A stretch of 64,000 nt of DNA from Entomortierella parvispora. Its lineage: Eukaryota > Mortierellomycota > Mortierellomycetes > Mortierellales > Mortierellaceae. A program made the translations under genes and the position numbers. This document shows, piece after piece, positions 10,213 through 22,935 of the stretch. The notes beneath the pieces were generated by a model that saw only the letters and a program-made list of their open reading frames with translations, was not told the origin of the DNA and did no database searches. Position 1 is the first letter of the stretch. Each line of letters starts with the position of its first letter. Location of the stretch: positions 921,263-985,262 of the forward strand of contig OY752148.1 in NCBI GenBank assembly GCA_963573315.1. The letters are read 5' to 3'.

Positions 10213-10244
10213 AGAGAGGAAGAGGGGGAGGCGTGGCTGGTCAT
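8504..10244 (-). CDS. Class I histone deacetylase, HDAC8/Hos1-like (439 aa)
   Basis: Zinc-dependent lysine deacetylase of the arginase/deacetylase fold, acting on histones or other acetylated proteins. Five exons: 10014-10244, 9780-9899, 9492-9715, 8995-9368 and 8504-8874; phases agree and the total is 440 codons. One donor (GTGGGT after 9780) is weaker than the rest. Catalytic features are complete: the double histidine in GGRHHAGKD, the zinc ligands in DLDVHHGDG (Asp, His) and in GVDGMAGD (Asp), and the active-site tyrosine in GGGGYN. The N terminus (about 65 residues) is an unusual low-complexity extension with a poly-Ser run and a His-Ala repeat. The chain ends shortly after the catalytic domain, which favours the HDAC8/Hos1 type over Rpd3 or Hos2 with their long tails; that subgroup call is tentative. 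The gene is divergent from EPG5, 432 bp apart. Confidence 0.9.
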
Positions 10245-10676
10245 GGTAGCGACATGCGCACTCGGTGGATCTCAGAGTGGGTGGAGTGAATAAAACGTGC
10301 GTGTGCGGGGAGTGTGCAAGAGAGAGGAGCCAGACAGAAGGAACAATAAGAGCGGAAATCAAGTGACCGCACCCAAACGGAAAAGGGACGAGAGCAACGC
10401 ATGCATGTATGCATGCATGTGTTCTTTTTCATTCTGTCATTCCCTTCACTCATTCTCTCCCCTTGCCATTCCATCTCTCTCTCTTTCTCTCTCTCTTCCC
10501 TTTCTTTGCTTTCTCTTCTCTCTCCTTGGAAGCACCTACAGGTAAAAGACGAGCCTGACCCCTGCTCTCGCCCTTCCTTCCCCTCCTCCTCCCCCTCCTC
10601 CTCTAGGACACACGCGTCTGACCATCGTCTTCTTTGTTGCTCTTAGCTATTCGCCATCTCTCTGTCAAACGATACC
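10245..10676. promoter_or_regulatory. Divergent promoter region between the deacetylase and EPG5 genes
   Basis: The 432-bp interval between two start codons facing away from each other. It holds a GCATGCATGTATGCATGCATG-like alternating tract (about 10400-10420) and a long CT-rich block (about 10430-10620) leading to the EPG5 ATG, as is usual for fungal leaders. No TATA box stands out. Regulatory elements for both genes should lie here. Confidence 0.5.
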
Positions 10677-13600
10677 ATGGACCAGGACCAGGACTACTGC
10701 GGCTCGGACCAGGAACCCGCCTACCCGCCCCTTCCGCCGCCGCCCCTGCCCTCCTCGAGATCCGCCTACGCATTCCAACCTTCAGCTCCTCTGCCCTCTG
10801 CGCCTCCCATGTGTGTCCCTTCCGCCCCGACCTCTTGGCATGCCGCATCCTTCAGCCCAGCAGGCCCGGATCTGCAGCCGGATCGACTCTTGACAGAACC
10901 CTCCGCTCCCGTCTTCTACCCAGATCCAAATCAGTTCACGGCAGAGAGCGTATCTTATCCTCATTATGCCTTGGCCCCCTTGCCCTCCCATCAGTATCAG
11001 GGTTGGGACCAAGAAGACCGCGTTGCTTATCCACAGCTAAGGCTGGATCGAATGGATATATCCTACAGCCACCTTCTACCCAACACACAACTCCAGCAGG
11101 TTTACCAAAATGAGTTTCTAAGAAATCTGCCGGAACGACTCTCCCAGATCGAGCATGGAACCGAGGCGGCAATGGCATCAACAGGGCCATATGGTGCAGA
11201 GATGGTGGATTTCGTCGCCAAGATGCGCTCTTTCGAAACCGCATACGAGGCCGTCCAACAATGTCGACTGGCCCTGTTTAATCTGGAGCGAAAAGCAAAA
11301 GGATACGCTAGCAAGCTCTGGACAGTCCAGTCAAAGTCCGAAGTCGTCAAGGCAACCTGTGGCGACGGAGCAACCATGTCCCATACATACACATACCAAT
11401 ACGGCCACCACGAGCCCGAAGTGGCAATGAAACTTCAAAAGTCATTGAATCGACTCTTTAAACAAAGGACAAAATACCTAATTCGGATGCAGTTTGAGGA
11501 GACATCGTGTAAGCTCTGGATTCAGGATCATCTGTCGTCCTATCTGGGAACCATCAAGGATAAACAACATCAGGAAAGTGACCTTGGACGGATCATGGAC
11601 TACTTGGATATCCTCTTCAACTTTGAGAGATCGGCTCGTCGACAACCCGATTTCGACCGTTTGGCCGAGGAGCGAACCCGTGCGAAAAACAAGTTACCAG
11701 ATTCCTCAGTACCCGAAAACAATGTCGAGACAGTCGACGACGACGACGACGACGACGATGAAGGTGATCGACCGGTCAATTCCATCTTGCAGTCTATTCA
11801 CGACTGGATCGCTTTAATGGCTGCACCACTTTTACACTGGGGCAGCTTCCAGGAGGCGGAATATCTCATCATTCAAGTGCTGCGCTCTCGCCGAATCTCG
11901 ACATGGGCCATCCAGTTGATTCAGTGTAGCGTCCCTGCAAATTGGTCTAGTGGCTACCAAGAGTTTTATCTGACCGTCTTGCAGTTGGTCCTCTGTGGCA
12001 CTTCCATGCCGAAAACTCGACTCAGCGTACTTTCCGCGCCAACACTTGGGACATACTCATTGCAGGAGCTTTGCTCGGGACTGGATGAAAACGACTATCT
12101 GGCGATTCTGGATCAGATGGATGTTGCCCTCTTCTTGAACCAGTTATTATTGGAGCACAAAGGCATGCACAATCGGGTCGACACTCTATTCCAGACCAAT
12201 GTATCAAAACAAAAGATGTTTCGACTCTTTGCAGCCACACGTCATTTTTTTGACGTGTTTTTCCATGGCCTTCATGGACTATCAAAGTTCGGTGTGGCAT
12301 CACGGCGGGTAGCTCAGTTGCTTTGCGAATTAACTCAAATCTTTGGCGACCATTTGCTCGTCCTGGGGCCTCTCTCTTCCGACCTTGTACAAGGTACTTA
12401 TACTTCTTTGGGAAGGCAAGTACGCCATGTTATAAGCCCTATCACAGCTGTTTAGATGTTACTGACTAGCGTTTAACCAATGTGTTTGTTTAAATTGCTC
12501 GGGTATAGTTCTTCTGCAACCATTCAAAGCGAACTAGACCACGTCCTGCTGGAGGTGCTACGGGTTGTACTGGGGTTGCCTGGACATGGACTGTGGTCTT
12601 TCTTGCCGTCCTTGCCTTTCAAATCCTTGTCCACCGAAAGGGTAGCTCTCTTTATGGAAGAGATTGCTGTTGACAGAATTCTGGACCGACTTGATGATCC
12701 AACTTCTCTCTTCGCCATGGATCCAGAAAATAATAGACTACGGTATGCTCTGAGTAAGAGTCCCGGAGAAGCCTTATTTCTTGTCACAGCCTTAGCAAAC
12801 ATGGCCATGACCCGGAGTTTTGTCCGCGATCTATCCAAGTGGAATAATTCCGGAGGCCCATTGCCATCATCGGATAATCTGTCGTTTCCACTGGAGGAGA
12901 GAATGGCAATGGTGATCACATTTTTGATCTTAGACGTGGCATATCTGGACAACGATTCCCGAGATGAGCTTTCCAAGCCGGTCCGAGAGATCCTGGGGTC
13001 GATGTGCGAGATCCACCCGCCGCTGGTTTCTTTTGTTCTAAGCTTTGTCGAGAAGTATTTCAAGGACATGGGACTGGTCGCTCAATATTTGTTTCGAGAA
13101 TTGCCACTGGCTGAATGGAAGATGACCCGAGACGACTTTAATATCCTGACGCGATTGTTGGAGACACCCCCACTTAACTCGACCGAGTCTCTTTTTGCTC
13201 GTTTCTTGTTCAGTTCGATACCGTGGTCCAAAGGTATGTCACCATGGGATGTTGTTGTTAAGCATGGGAGCTGATCAAGATTTTAACCCTACAATATATC
13301 GTTTCTTGATTTATATTTTGTATCTAGCAGCAGTGACGGAGCACAATCATACCCATCAAGTTCCCATGGATCAATTCAGGGTGGAGTTGGCGCTCACTAT
13401 GGCAGAGATCTGCTCAAAGTACACGAACAGCGTCAACAGCCTACTCACCGAGGGAACCTCAGACTCTTTGCAGTCCAGGTTCCCTCCGACGTCCTCCTTT
13501 TCTCCAGCTTCTTCTCGGACCAAATCTTTCGAGCAGAAATCTGTTCAGGCACTTTCCCCCTCATCCTTTGCATCAAGTTTGCCAAATGCTATCACGCACC

Positions 13601-16600
13601 TAGCGGCGCACTCGGGTTTACAGCTGTTGTCCACGCCTGAGCACTCGACAATGAGGGATTTCATGGACTGGTGTTGGACTCTGGTAGTTAAATTGGAGTT
13701 GACGACGGTTGAGCCCCTCTCTCGGGTTGCGTCCTCCCGATTGCACATTCAGGATCCTGGGACAGCCAAATATCCATATTTTAGTCAGGAACAACAAACA
13801 TTTGTGAGTGTGGTCCATCTGCTGCTGACAGAAACAAGTCGTCATCCAGAGCAGTTCCTAAGACAAGGCTGGACGATCCTTTCGTATATACTGCAGACAG
13901 GGATGGGCTTTGCATTCTTGAAACTGGCCGCGCTCCTGATCCCGCTCGTCATGGCGTCCTCTAATGAAGACTTTGTACATCATACGACAAAATTTGGGGC
14001 GCTCTTACGAGAAATAGCAGGAAACAAGCCGGATCACATACTGTCAGCTGCTGGTGCGAGGTTGGCGGAGGAGCAAGGGTTGGATATGTCTAGGATTCCA
14101 AAGGAATCTGGAGCATTTTGGGTCTTGTTACACTGTCATATCGATATTCGAAACAAGTCTACATACTTTCTGACGAACGCAGCAGCAGTACAAGAATCAA
14201 CTTCATCTACAACTGCAAAGGCATCCGACTTGTCCAAGGAAACCCTCCAGTTTTGGATGTCAGCCATTTTTTCGCAGAAGGATTGGATGGCCCACCAAGA
14301 ATGTGTCCAGATCATGGACGTGATATGTCATTTTTGTTTCAGTCTTGGGCTTGATACCTTCATCCAAGACGCATTGACGGAACAACAAATCCTCTTGTCG
14401 ATTGGGTTTCGCAGGGCACCTGGAATGTCTGCTGAGCTGATAGGACTTGCACAGCCAGGATTGGACAAGGTCATGGATCTGCTGCCGGAACGACTCTCGA
14501 GGGCTTTGCCCGTACCGCAAGGGACCAGCGACCCGAGTTTACTGATGGGAACTTGGACGGTGCGAACATTTGCGACTCATCTGTGGACGCAGCACGCTAT
14601 GGTAGAATCGAGTTTCATTTGGTTTGCATACTACGCACTGTTGATCGAGACAAGCCTGGAAAAAGACATGCGGCTCAAAATCGGACACTATTACCATCAA
14701 CACCACCCCCAAACACCATCATCTTCGTCTTCGACCGGCGTCAACGGTAGCTCTAGCAGGGCTGCGTCTGGGAATCTGAGCATTAGGACTGTGATGAAGA
14801 CCTTGGGGATTACCAATCGGAAAACTATTCACAACTTTGCAATCTGGCGATGGGCTCAGCATCTGCTCACCCTCCCCATGGACACGGTGCTACTACCGCT
14901 CTATTGGCAAATGTTCTTTTACCTCTATTTCGGCCATTGGGAGCAACGTCATTGCTTTTACGGGTACAGGTTCTTAGAGGATCAACCTGAAATGGTGGAG
15001 CAGCTCAAGGATAGACTCTTGAAGACCTATACCTTTTTCGGCCAAGAGGCCCGGAAAGCCCTCCAGAAAGCAGACCTTTATCAAGCCGGACAGCTCACAA
15101 CACTGCATGAATTCTATATTGCTCTTTATGGATGGATCAGCGAACCTTTGCTATTAACAGCCGATATTGAGCTAAAACGAATTCGAAAGGATCTGCAACC
15201 AGACCGACTGGTGTCCTGCAGATTACCGGATCCAATGGAGTGCAGTCCGGATCTTTGGAAGGATCTACTCATGCTGGGTCCTTCATTAGCGTCGACGGGA
15301 GTCTTTACTGTAGGTTCACCTTCATTCTTATCCAGCCACTCCCAGGATCAGTCTCGAGCAGCCACCCGAAAACATGGTCAGGCATGGCAGGAACAGAAGA
15401 TAAGTCAATGTCTCGTCCGACTCGCCAAACCAGCCCCTGATATTACTGTGCCACGCGCCCTGTTACCTCCAGCGACCGTTGACGACTCATCTACGACAAG
15501 TGCACAGGGTCTCTTTGGATCCGCTGTTCGTTCGATCCAGGGTTATGGCAAGGGATATCGGGACATTTGTGCTGCTCATCAGAACCTGGACGATTTTTAC
15601 TTGAAGGACCTGGGTGCCCTTTACCATAACGAGATCAAGACATCCAAACTTGAAGTCGCCTGTGACACTACACCCAACGCGCTTTGTAAGAATCCGGCAG
15701 TGATCGAGCTACGGTATGAGGCCATTGTGCTGAACGAAGGCGTAAGGGCTTCGATCCTCGAGAATCGCGAACGAGCACAGGCTCTTCGACTCGGGCATGC
15801 TGAACAAGGACTTTGTCTTGCAGCTCTGGAGATCACAAAGCTGGTCGACGCACTCTTGAAGGTGGTTCAGGCAGAAAAGTATAGAAACAATGGTAGTGAT
15901 CGACAAACAGATGACAATGGATTCAGCTACACAATGGAAAAACTGGCAATCGACAGCTTTTATTATCTGGTTCAAGAATTGATGGAGGACGCCAAGATTT
16001 ATCCGCCTGCCCATATCCTTTTGACGTCCTTGGTCCGAACCCTGGGAATGGACGTCGTGGCGAAGAATCCGGGTCAGACAGAGTCCATCCTCGACAAGAT
16101 GCAAGCAGACGAATTCGCCATTTCATTGTTAGTTGACACTTTTTACCCAGCGGCTGCAAGACCTGCATCTGAATTTGTCCGACTGTATGAAAGGATTGCC
16201 ACCAGCAAGGAATACAGCCTCACCTCCAAGGATCGACTCTTACGACAGTTTGATGTCCAGACCTGGGCCGTGGATTCGAAGCCTTCCTCACAGCCTCCAA
16301 CCATCCAGGATAGACTCTCGTTCTACAGAGTCGCCTTTACGGCCATGGTAGCCCAGCAGCAACTTCAGCGACAGGACGATCAAATCCAGGAATCAACAGA
16401 GCTGAGTACTCGCGATCGATTGGCTATCATCAAGTCCCACCGAGAGTTGGCTGGGACTTTATTCCTGAATTTCTTGCAGCAGGACTATATTGAGTATCTG
16501 AGAATCTTGTTGGACACCTGCGCCATCATGTGCCTTGAGCCAGAGGTCCTGGAGGATTTCATTCGGATTTTGGGTGTAGAACCTCGATTGGTTCCTGTTT

Positions 16601-19600
16601 TGTTGGATGGAGCTGATGTCTCTACTGGTATGCCTGTGGAAGCAGGATCTAGCTCTAATGCAACAAGCGGCGGTGGAGGGGGCGTGGATCTAGGAGGCAG
16701 GACTACACGAATTGGTCTCTCGGATTACGATTTCGATTGCTTGGTGCAGTTCTTGTCGCGGTATTTCAGAGACTGCCAAGAGCGAATGAACCGAGGCAAC
16801 CTACTAGATCGGTACAGTGGGTATGCTGTCTCGATCGCGTCCTTATTGACCGTTATTCTCTGCGATGAGCGGTATTTCACAAAGTGGATAAGTCCTTCTT
16901 CCCTGCCGGGACAAGGTTTCGATTATGGAAACAAATCCTCCCACATCAGCAACACTAGTCAGGCAATATCCTCAACGCGGATCAGTGTGAAGATATGGAA
17001 GGATATCCAGTCATTGTTCAGACCTTGGCTCTCTTGTCTTACGGACCGCGCTTCAGATGAAATAAGATTTCAGAGACAACAGGGAGGCGCTAGTCGATTG
17101 CTCTTTGTCTTTGTGGGTCTAGTGTCAAAGATGATCGCGGCCGTCGAACATCATCACTATTATGGAGCGGCGGCAGAGGACGCCGGGGAGTACCCTGGCA
17201 GTGTCTTGATTGGAAGGATGTTTGAGTTCTACTTGGATCTGATATCAGAGAGTTCACAGCAGCATTTGACAGGAACAGGAGGAGGAGACTCGTCAAATAC
17301 CAACCAGCTCATGCTTCTGCACCAGCAATTCCAGCGACTCCCTTGGAAAGGACTCTGCCTCTCTCGAGAGGTAGTAGATCGGATCGTGAAAGTACTGTCA
17401 ACATTGCCGTCCATCGAAATTCGAACAGAATTTTGGACCTACCTTATTCTTGTGGTCATGGACAAAGCGGATTCTGATCTCAGACCTTGGCCACTGTCAC
17501 GACAGCAACAGCTCACACCTCCTGGACACGTCCTTGGCTTTGAAAAACAGTTTGAGAAAATGGAAGACGAAAAAGAAAGGCGCCTTGTCGAGGCTTCCTT
17601 CCTAAGACTGGGATTAACAGCCCTCCAAGATGTGGACAAGGTGGTCGGGGACGATTCCGATCTCCGGCAGCAGTTTCTGAATCGCCTGTGGACAACTGTC
17701 TTTGAAGCTGGAGCTCCATGGGAGTGGCTGTCGACAGAAGACTTTGAGTTCTTGGTGGGCTCGCTTACTCAACAGTGGGAACGGACCGGGTATTGGGATG
17801 ATGTGACCAGCTCGATGGGCCTTACTCTGTACTGGATGCGGGTCACTGTAGGTCTGGAGGGGGGTTTAGACGAAGGGGGCGATGAAAAGAACCCATCTTC
17901 TCAGACTGCTGCAAGAGAAACAGCCATCCCTAGCCATGGTGTCGATTCGAAGAGAGCCCTGATCTACTTTGCATACGTGTTCCAATTGCTTCAAACCCGG
18001 CTCTCATCCTCCGCTCAAGACTCTCTCAACAAAAACTTTTGCCTGGATGCTATCCCTAGTGTGATCGTTCACCTGGGCTTTGTCTTGGACAGGATAGCAG
18101 GAAACCCAATAGAAACGAGACATCCTGTGATCTACAGTGCTTTGCAGATGCTCGTAGGGATTTTGAACAAGTGTGGAGGAAACCCAACGGGATCAGGAGT
18201 GCACCTTACGCTCTCAGGCACCTTTGCCGGCCAGGCTGCCTTCTCTCAGCAACAATATCAACCATTCTCGAAAGTTTTGCAGGGACTTCAGCAGATGATT
18301 TCGAATCTCCAGGTGATCCAATTGGACCTGATCCGGGCTGTTTCTCAAAAACTCAACTCTGTGCCGGTTATGGTTCTCTTGTTGGAGGCGGCGATGGAAC
18401 GTGAGTTTGAGCTTTGGGGGGTAGAGTACCAACCACGGCCCCTGGCCTTGTCCATGACAGCGTCCGTGATTTCAGGAGGCGGTAGTGGAGGAGGATCGTT
18501 GTCAGGTTCGGTATTTGGATTAGAGGAGGCAAGTTTGCAATCCATGTCGCCGATTCCTCAACTGGGTCATATGAGAACGTTTTCGGGCCATCAAAACTCC
18601 TTGGGTCTGGAGGAGCCACAAGTGCGGCAATACCATCAGGTCCACCCGCGATATTCTTGGAAAAAAATCCAGTCCCAGTTAGAGACGCCCGAGCTGAGCG
18701 AGGACGAGTTCATTGAGGAGAGCCAGAGGATGGGTGCAGTTCTGACCCTGTACGGTCGATACTTGCAGCTGCTGGAGGGACCCTCATCGTCCAGTCGTGG
18801 CGGGATGGAGGATGATGTAGATGGAATGGACATGGAGGATATTCACCAGACCTTTGATGAGATTCTAGAGTTGGGGCAGGAGTTGGCCGAGGTCATCGCA
18901 AAAGTGGATCTGTTTGCGTCTGAGAATGCTTCCGACGAGGAGATAGACAGGAAAAAGGCCAAGAGCTACCAGGTTCTATTGTTGGTGCGGATGTTTCTAA
19001 CCTTGGTCGCGAAAGAGTCAGTCCACAGGTAAGTCTTCAATTTTCAATTCTAGCCCTCTCGACATTTATTTTTGCTAAATTTCGTCCCTTTTCTTCTATA
19101 GCGTTGCCCAAAGCCGTTTCTTGAACTCGGTGATGCAGGTCTGTCGGACGTTGGAGCTCTGGTGTCAAGACAGTCGGGATTGGTCTAAGAAGGGGGTGTT
19201 GAGCTCGCTCGGAATCGGTACCCACCGCAGTCGAACGCTCGACCCCAGATTCCGACTCGTGGTCAGGATCATTTACACGTATCTGGTTGTTCGATTGGCG
19301 GACAAGGGTATTTCCATTCATCAGACTAGCGGCGGCGGTGGCGGTGGGGTTCTGGCTTGGCGAAAAGGACGCCCGCAAAGCATCGACAGCTCTTCTCGAC
19401 CTGGGCATTCCACCTCATCGCATTCATTGCTGATGGGTCGAGGGGCTGGAGGAAAGGACGCGAGTTCAGTGTTGATTGAGACGCTGGCCCAGTTGCCGAT
19501 GAAGAATAAGGAGTATGCCGCGGTCTTCGTCAAATCCAATGCGGCTACTTCCTCTTCTTCTTCCTCCCCTTTCTCCTCTTCAACCGCGCTTGTACCTACC

Positions 19601-20299
19601 TCGGGTCTCTTGGCAGGAAGATCGTCGCCAGGGGTCGTGACAGCAGCGGCAGCCACAATGGCTTCGGCTGCCATGGCTATTCCTGTACGGTTAATTGCCT
19701 CCTCGGTATCCTTGTCATCGTCGTTGTCCATGGCGCATCAACCGCCTACCTTTTCTTCTGACATACCAATATCATCATCACCAACGGCTATCATGTCTTC
19801 CTCCCCCCCTCTTCGAACCTGGTCGTCCTCAGTCCCTGTTACGAATGGATTTGGCAGCAAAAACAGTACTAGCAAGAGTAAGAGGTTGTCGCTGCAGGGC
19901 CCACACTCCCGATTCTCTATCAGTAGTGGGGATGAAGGCACAGGTGCTGTCTTTGCTCTGGATGAAGAGCATCAAGAGTCCACTGGTGGTCACGGCCGGC
20001 ACGGCAGTAGTGGGAGTATCAACAGCACCCATAGTTTCAACCCGCTGTTGCCTCCTCTCCCTCCCTCAACACTTTGGAAACGTGAACGGCAGAGGTCCAG
20101 GACTCTCTCCCTCTCCCAGCAGCAACAAAAACAGCAACATCAACATGGGTCTCGTCTGGACGGCACCAAGAACGGTCTGGCAGATCTGGAATGGGCCGTA
20201 GAGCAAATCAGGGATCGACGGTTCCGGATTCTGGAAGCCGTTGAGATCTTGACTGAGGTGTTGGATCGGTTCTATGAACGAGATCCCTTTCTTGCATAA
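10677..20299 (+). CDS. EPG5: EPG5-like autophagy tethering protein (3120 aa)
   Basis: Homologue of ectopic P-granules protein 5, which in animals acts as a Rab7 effector that tethers autophagosomes to late endosomes/lysosomes. Four exons: 10677-12415, 12509-13233, 13328-19028 and 19102-20299; phases agree and the sum is 3121 codons. Similarity is clearest in the helical core, for example RWAQHLLTLPMD...LLPLYWQMFF, the TLHEFYIALYGWI region after it, and FYPAAARPASEFVRLYE. The N-terminal 130 residues are proline-rich and probably disordered; an Asp run lies near residue 355, and the last 330 residues are Ser-rich with a Gln/His stretch. The first intron (12416-12508) needs a GC donor (GCAAGT) to keep the frame. 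At 3120 aa it is longer than the roughly 2600-aa human protein, mainly through low-complexity inserts. There is no homologue in budding yeast. Confidence 0.83.
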
Positions 20300-20757
20300 A
20301 GACCCCCATACGTACTCTGCAAGAACATTATGAGAATAGGTGCGCCAGGCGAGTCTCACACTTACTTTCCTAAAAAAGAAGAAATAAACTGAGATTCTAC
20401 TTGATCCGTAGATGGGTATGTCCCACTTATTGCATTCCCTCGATCTCTGTGACAATAGGTTTTGCATTTGCCCGAGAGATGGAGGGGAAGACACCGTCGC
20501 GTCGCTCTTTCTCTTTGCACGTGACTTGAAGGCACCGGCCTGTGGATTCCCTGATGAGCCTATCACGGTGCGTTCATTCGGACGTTCGGACGATCGGACG
20601 CAATCATGGCGCTATCTCTGGAAAACTCTGACAGATAAGTGACCTAAAGGCGAGACAACAACACGGGAGTGACATCAACGACTTCAGAACGCGAGAGGAT
20701 GCCTCAAAGCGCGACAACTACAAGCAAACCCTGTGATCTCGGATTTTCATCGAGACG
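20300..20757. other. Intergenic region after EPG5
   Basis: 3' flank of EPG5 (AAGAAATAAACTG near 20380 contains an AATAAA-like signal) and distal promoter of the hemerythrin gene. Short direct repeats of CGGACG occur near 20577-20600. No gene is evident. Confidence 0.45.
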
Positions 20758-20767
20758 CGTATATAAA
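20758..20767 (+). promoter_or_regulatory. TATA box of the hemerythrin-domain gene
   Basis: CGTATATAAA lies about 100 bp upstream of the ATG at 20868. It also decides the start: an in-frame ATG at 20733 lies upstream of this box and is therefore unlikely to be translated. Confidence 0.6.
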
Positions 20768-20867
20768 CAACAGTCTGGCGACATGTTTTCATGACTGTAA
20801 TCAAACATCCTCGCACATTCTCCCAGAAATTTCTCTTCAAAAAGCATCCCAATCTCTCCTCAACACA

Positions 20868-21523
20868 ATGATTCGTGTTTCTGAAGCTATCAAGCGCGAC
20901 CACCGTGAGTTGGAAGAAAACTACTCCAACATTCTGTGCGCCCCTTCGGAAGATGAAAGGACCAGGTGGCAGAATCAGTTCACCTGGGAGCTCGCTCGCC
21001 ATTCCGTCGGTGAAGAACTGGTTGTTTATCCGGCTATGGAAAAGCATCTACCAAATGGCAAAGAGATGGCCGACAAAGACAGAAAGGAACATCAAAAGGT
21101 AAACCATACACTTTTTCTTTTTGTCAACCTCCTTGTTTACGCTGTATTGAGGAATGACTGACTCTAAACCTACTTTATCAAACATAGGTCAAGGAGCAGC
21201 TGTACGTGTTTCAAAACATGAAGGCCTCAGATCCAAAATTCAAGCCTACCATCGAGGCTCTTTGGGCAGACCTCAGCGAGCACATCAAGGAAGAAGAAGA
21301 ACATGACCTTGTTGTTTTAGAAAAGGCGCTTCAAGAATCCGAGTCTGAGGAATTGCTCGATGCCTTTAATCGCGCAAAGATGTTTGCTCCCACTCGCAGC
21401 CATCCCGGCGCCCCGGACAAGCCTCCATTCGAAAACGTCGCTGGCTTGCTTGCCGCGCCCATTGATCATCTCAAGGATCTGTTTAGCAAGTTCCCACAGC
21501 AATCGTATTGCAGAACTGCTTAG
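20868..21523 (+). CDS. Hemerythrin HHE-domain protein (188 aa)
   Basis: Predicted cation-binding protein of the hemerythrin/HHE superfamily, a four-helix bundle that binds a di-iron centre and is usually cytosolic in fungi; roles proposed for the family are oxygen, iron or nitric-oxide handling. Two exons: 20868-21098 and 21188-21523, joined in phase 0 (intron GTAAAC...ATAG). Candidate ligands are the early histidine in RDHRELEENY, the His/Glu pair in ARHSVGEELVVYP, the histidine in DRKEHQ just before the splice site, and HIKEEEEHD in the second exon. The pattern matches the family's H...HxxxE...H...HxxxD order. The C-terminal 60 residues are an extension after the bundle. The start at 20868 follows a TATA box and a CT-rich leader. 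Confidence 0.85.
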
Positions 21524-22469
21524 GTGAATCGATTGTATAGGTGACTAGGTAGTTTGAATTGACTTTTCAATAAACTCAATATGTCTCTATAACAAGAACT
21601 TCGGAAAAGTGACAGTAGGGAAATGCAAAGAATAACGCTAGCTGATTGGATAATACGAAGTCCTAGAGTCTCATGGGACGAATGGCCTCTGACGCGTCTG
21701 CGCGTCAATATGACGACAATTCGCGCAACAAAACCTGGTGCTACGAAAATTACTCTTTTTGAATGCATGGGATCGTAGAGAAAGCGGATGTCGTTTCGCA
21801 ACTCCAGAGCGTATTTGTATATCATAATTGTCGAAAATGTGTGACGTCTGGCACTGCATAGTGTGAATAGATACTTGGATCCTCCGTGAATGGGGCAGAA
21901 GATCTCTCTGCGTCTACATGTACTTCCATCTTTTTTTTTCTTGTCTCAATTGGGTCCACACACAAAAGATAGCAACATTACTGTCGATCAGTAAAAGTGA
22001 AGGTGGGGTCATTGACAAATGATATGGAGGGCAAGCAAAGGTAGAAAGAAAAGGAACATGGGGCTCTGGTCTGGCAAAGAAAAAGCACCTGTAAGGGGCG
22101 GAAAGAAGCAAGAAAGAGAGGCGTAGATCACCCCGCTGTGAAAGGAGGTTGCCGACATGAACAAGGAGTAACAGTGGCCGAATGATCTGTCTTGCCCGCT
22201 TTCCTGATGCACTCAGAGATTTTGGACGCAGATCATAAATAAAAAGCAAACACAAGCTGAGTTCCGTCCATTATACTTCACCACCGATCTACAGGCTCTT
22301 CCATATTGCTCTTACAACCGACCACCTACCTGTTAAACAGAGTCTCACCGTTTGACAAACAAGTATGATTTCTCTGCAAAGCATCTTGGCGTCAATGTTA
22401 ACCAGTTGTACTAATAGCATGGCAGACATCATGTAGCATTGCCAGATTTTCATTTCATTGTTGATATGA
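21524..22469. other. Intergenic region
   Basis: 3' flank of the hemerythrin gene (CAATAAACTC near 21567 looks like a polyadenylation signal). The rest shows no splice-coherent coding sequence on either strand and no RNA-gene hallmarks I can recognise. Confidence 0.4.
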
Positions 22470-22931
22470 AGGAAAGCAATACATGTTTCGCAGAGCCCCT
22501 TTCGGGCTGAAACCCATGACCAGCAAGTGGCAAGTTTCGTCACTGCTGCCGGACCCCAATGCCTTGCCATCGGAGTGGATGTAAAGTCGCAGTTATTCAT
22601 GTCTCCGACGCAAGTCTTTTACACCAGTGGTTGTGTGTCAGTTGGAATCGCACGGATCAAGCCCAGTGCTCTTCAAAAATACCACTGTTTGCCCTGCGAC
22701 TGAAAAGGATGAGTAAATTCAGCAGGGGCGTGAAGCTCGGAGGATCTGCAGCTGTGCTGTCGCTTGTCGAAGTTATGATGTCGAGAAGGAACATGTCAGC
22801 ACAAGTCGTGCGGCCGTTGTGACGAACCTGCCATTGAAGGAAGATGTTGCGGATATGGGATTGTAGCCAAGGATGGCAAGACTTGTGTCTCAGAAGTCTT
22901 CGAAAAAAAAATCTGCTATATTTCAGCATAG
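22470..22931 (+). pseudogene. Cysteine-rich reading frame interrupted by four TGA codons
   Basis: One plus-strand frame is open from 22470 to a TAG at 22929-22931 apart from TGA at 22701, 22710, 22731 and 22776; there is no TAA or TAG inside. It has an internal ATG at 22599. The frame is strongly cysteine-rich: YHCLPCD stands directly before the first TGA, LCC and CREGTCQHKSCGRC surround the last, and EGRCCGYGIVAKDGKTC follows. All four TGA codons fall inside the cysteine-dense part at positions where a cysteine would suit the spacing. The simplest reading is a decayed gene for a small secreted cysteine-rich protein. A selenocysteine-type recoding is a long-shot alternative. I found no GT-AG intron that removes the stops and keeps the cysteine frame. 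Confidence 0.4.
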
Positions 22932-22935
22932 TGAC

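Noticed and set aside
20733-20867. Upstream in-frame start of the hemerythrin gene
   Set aside because: It lies upstream of the TATA box and adds 45 residues not expected for the family.
22289-22600. 103-aa minus-strand frame
   Set aside because: No homology, and it overlaps the cysteine-rich plus-strand frame, which has a clearer protein character.
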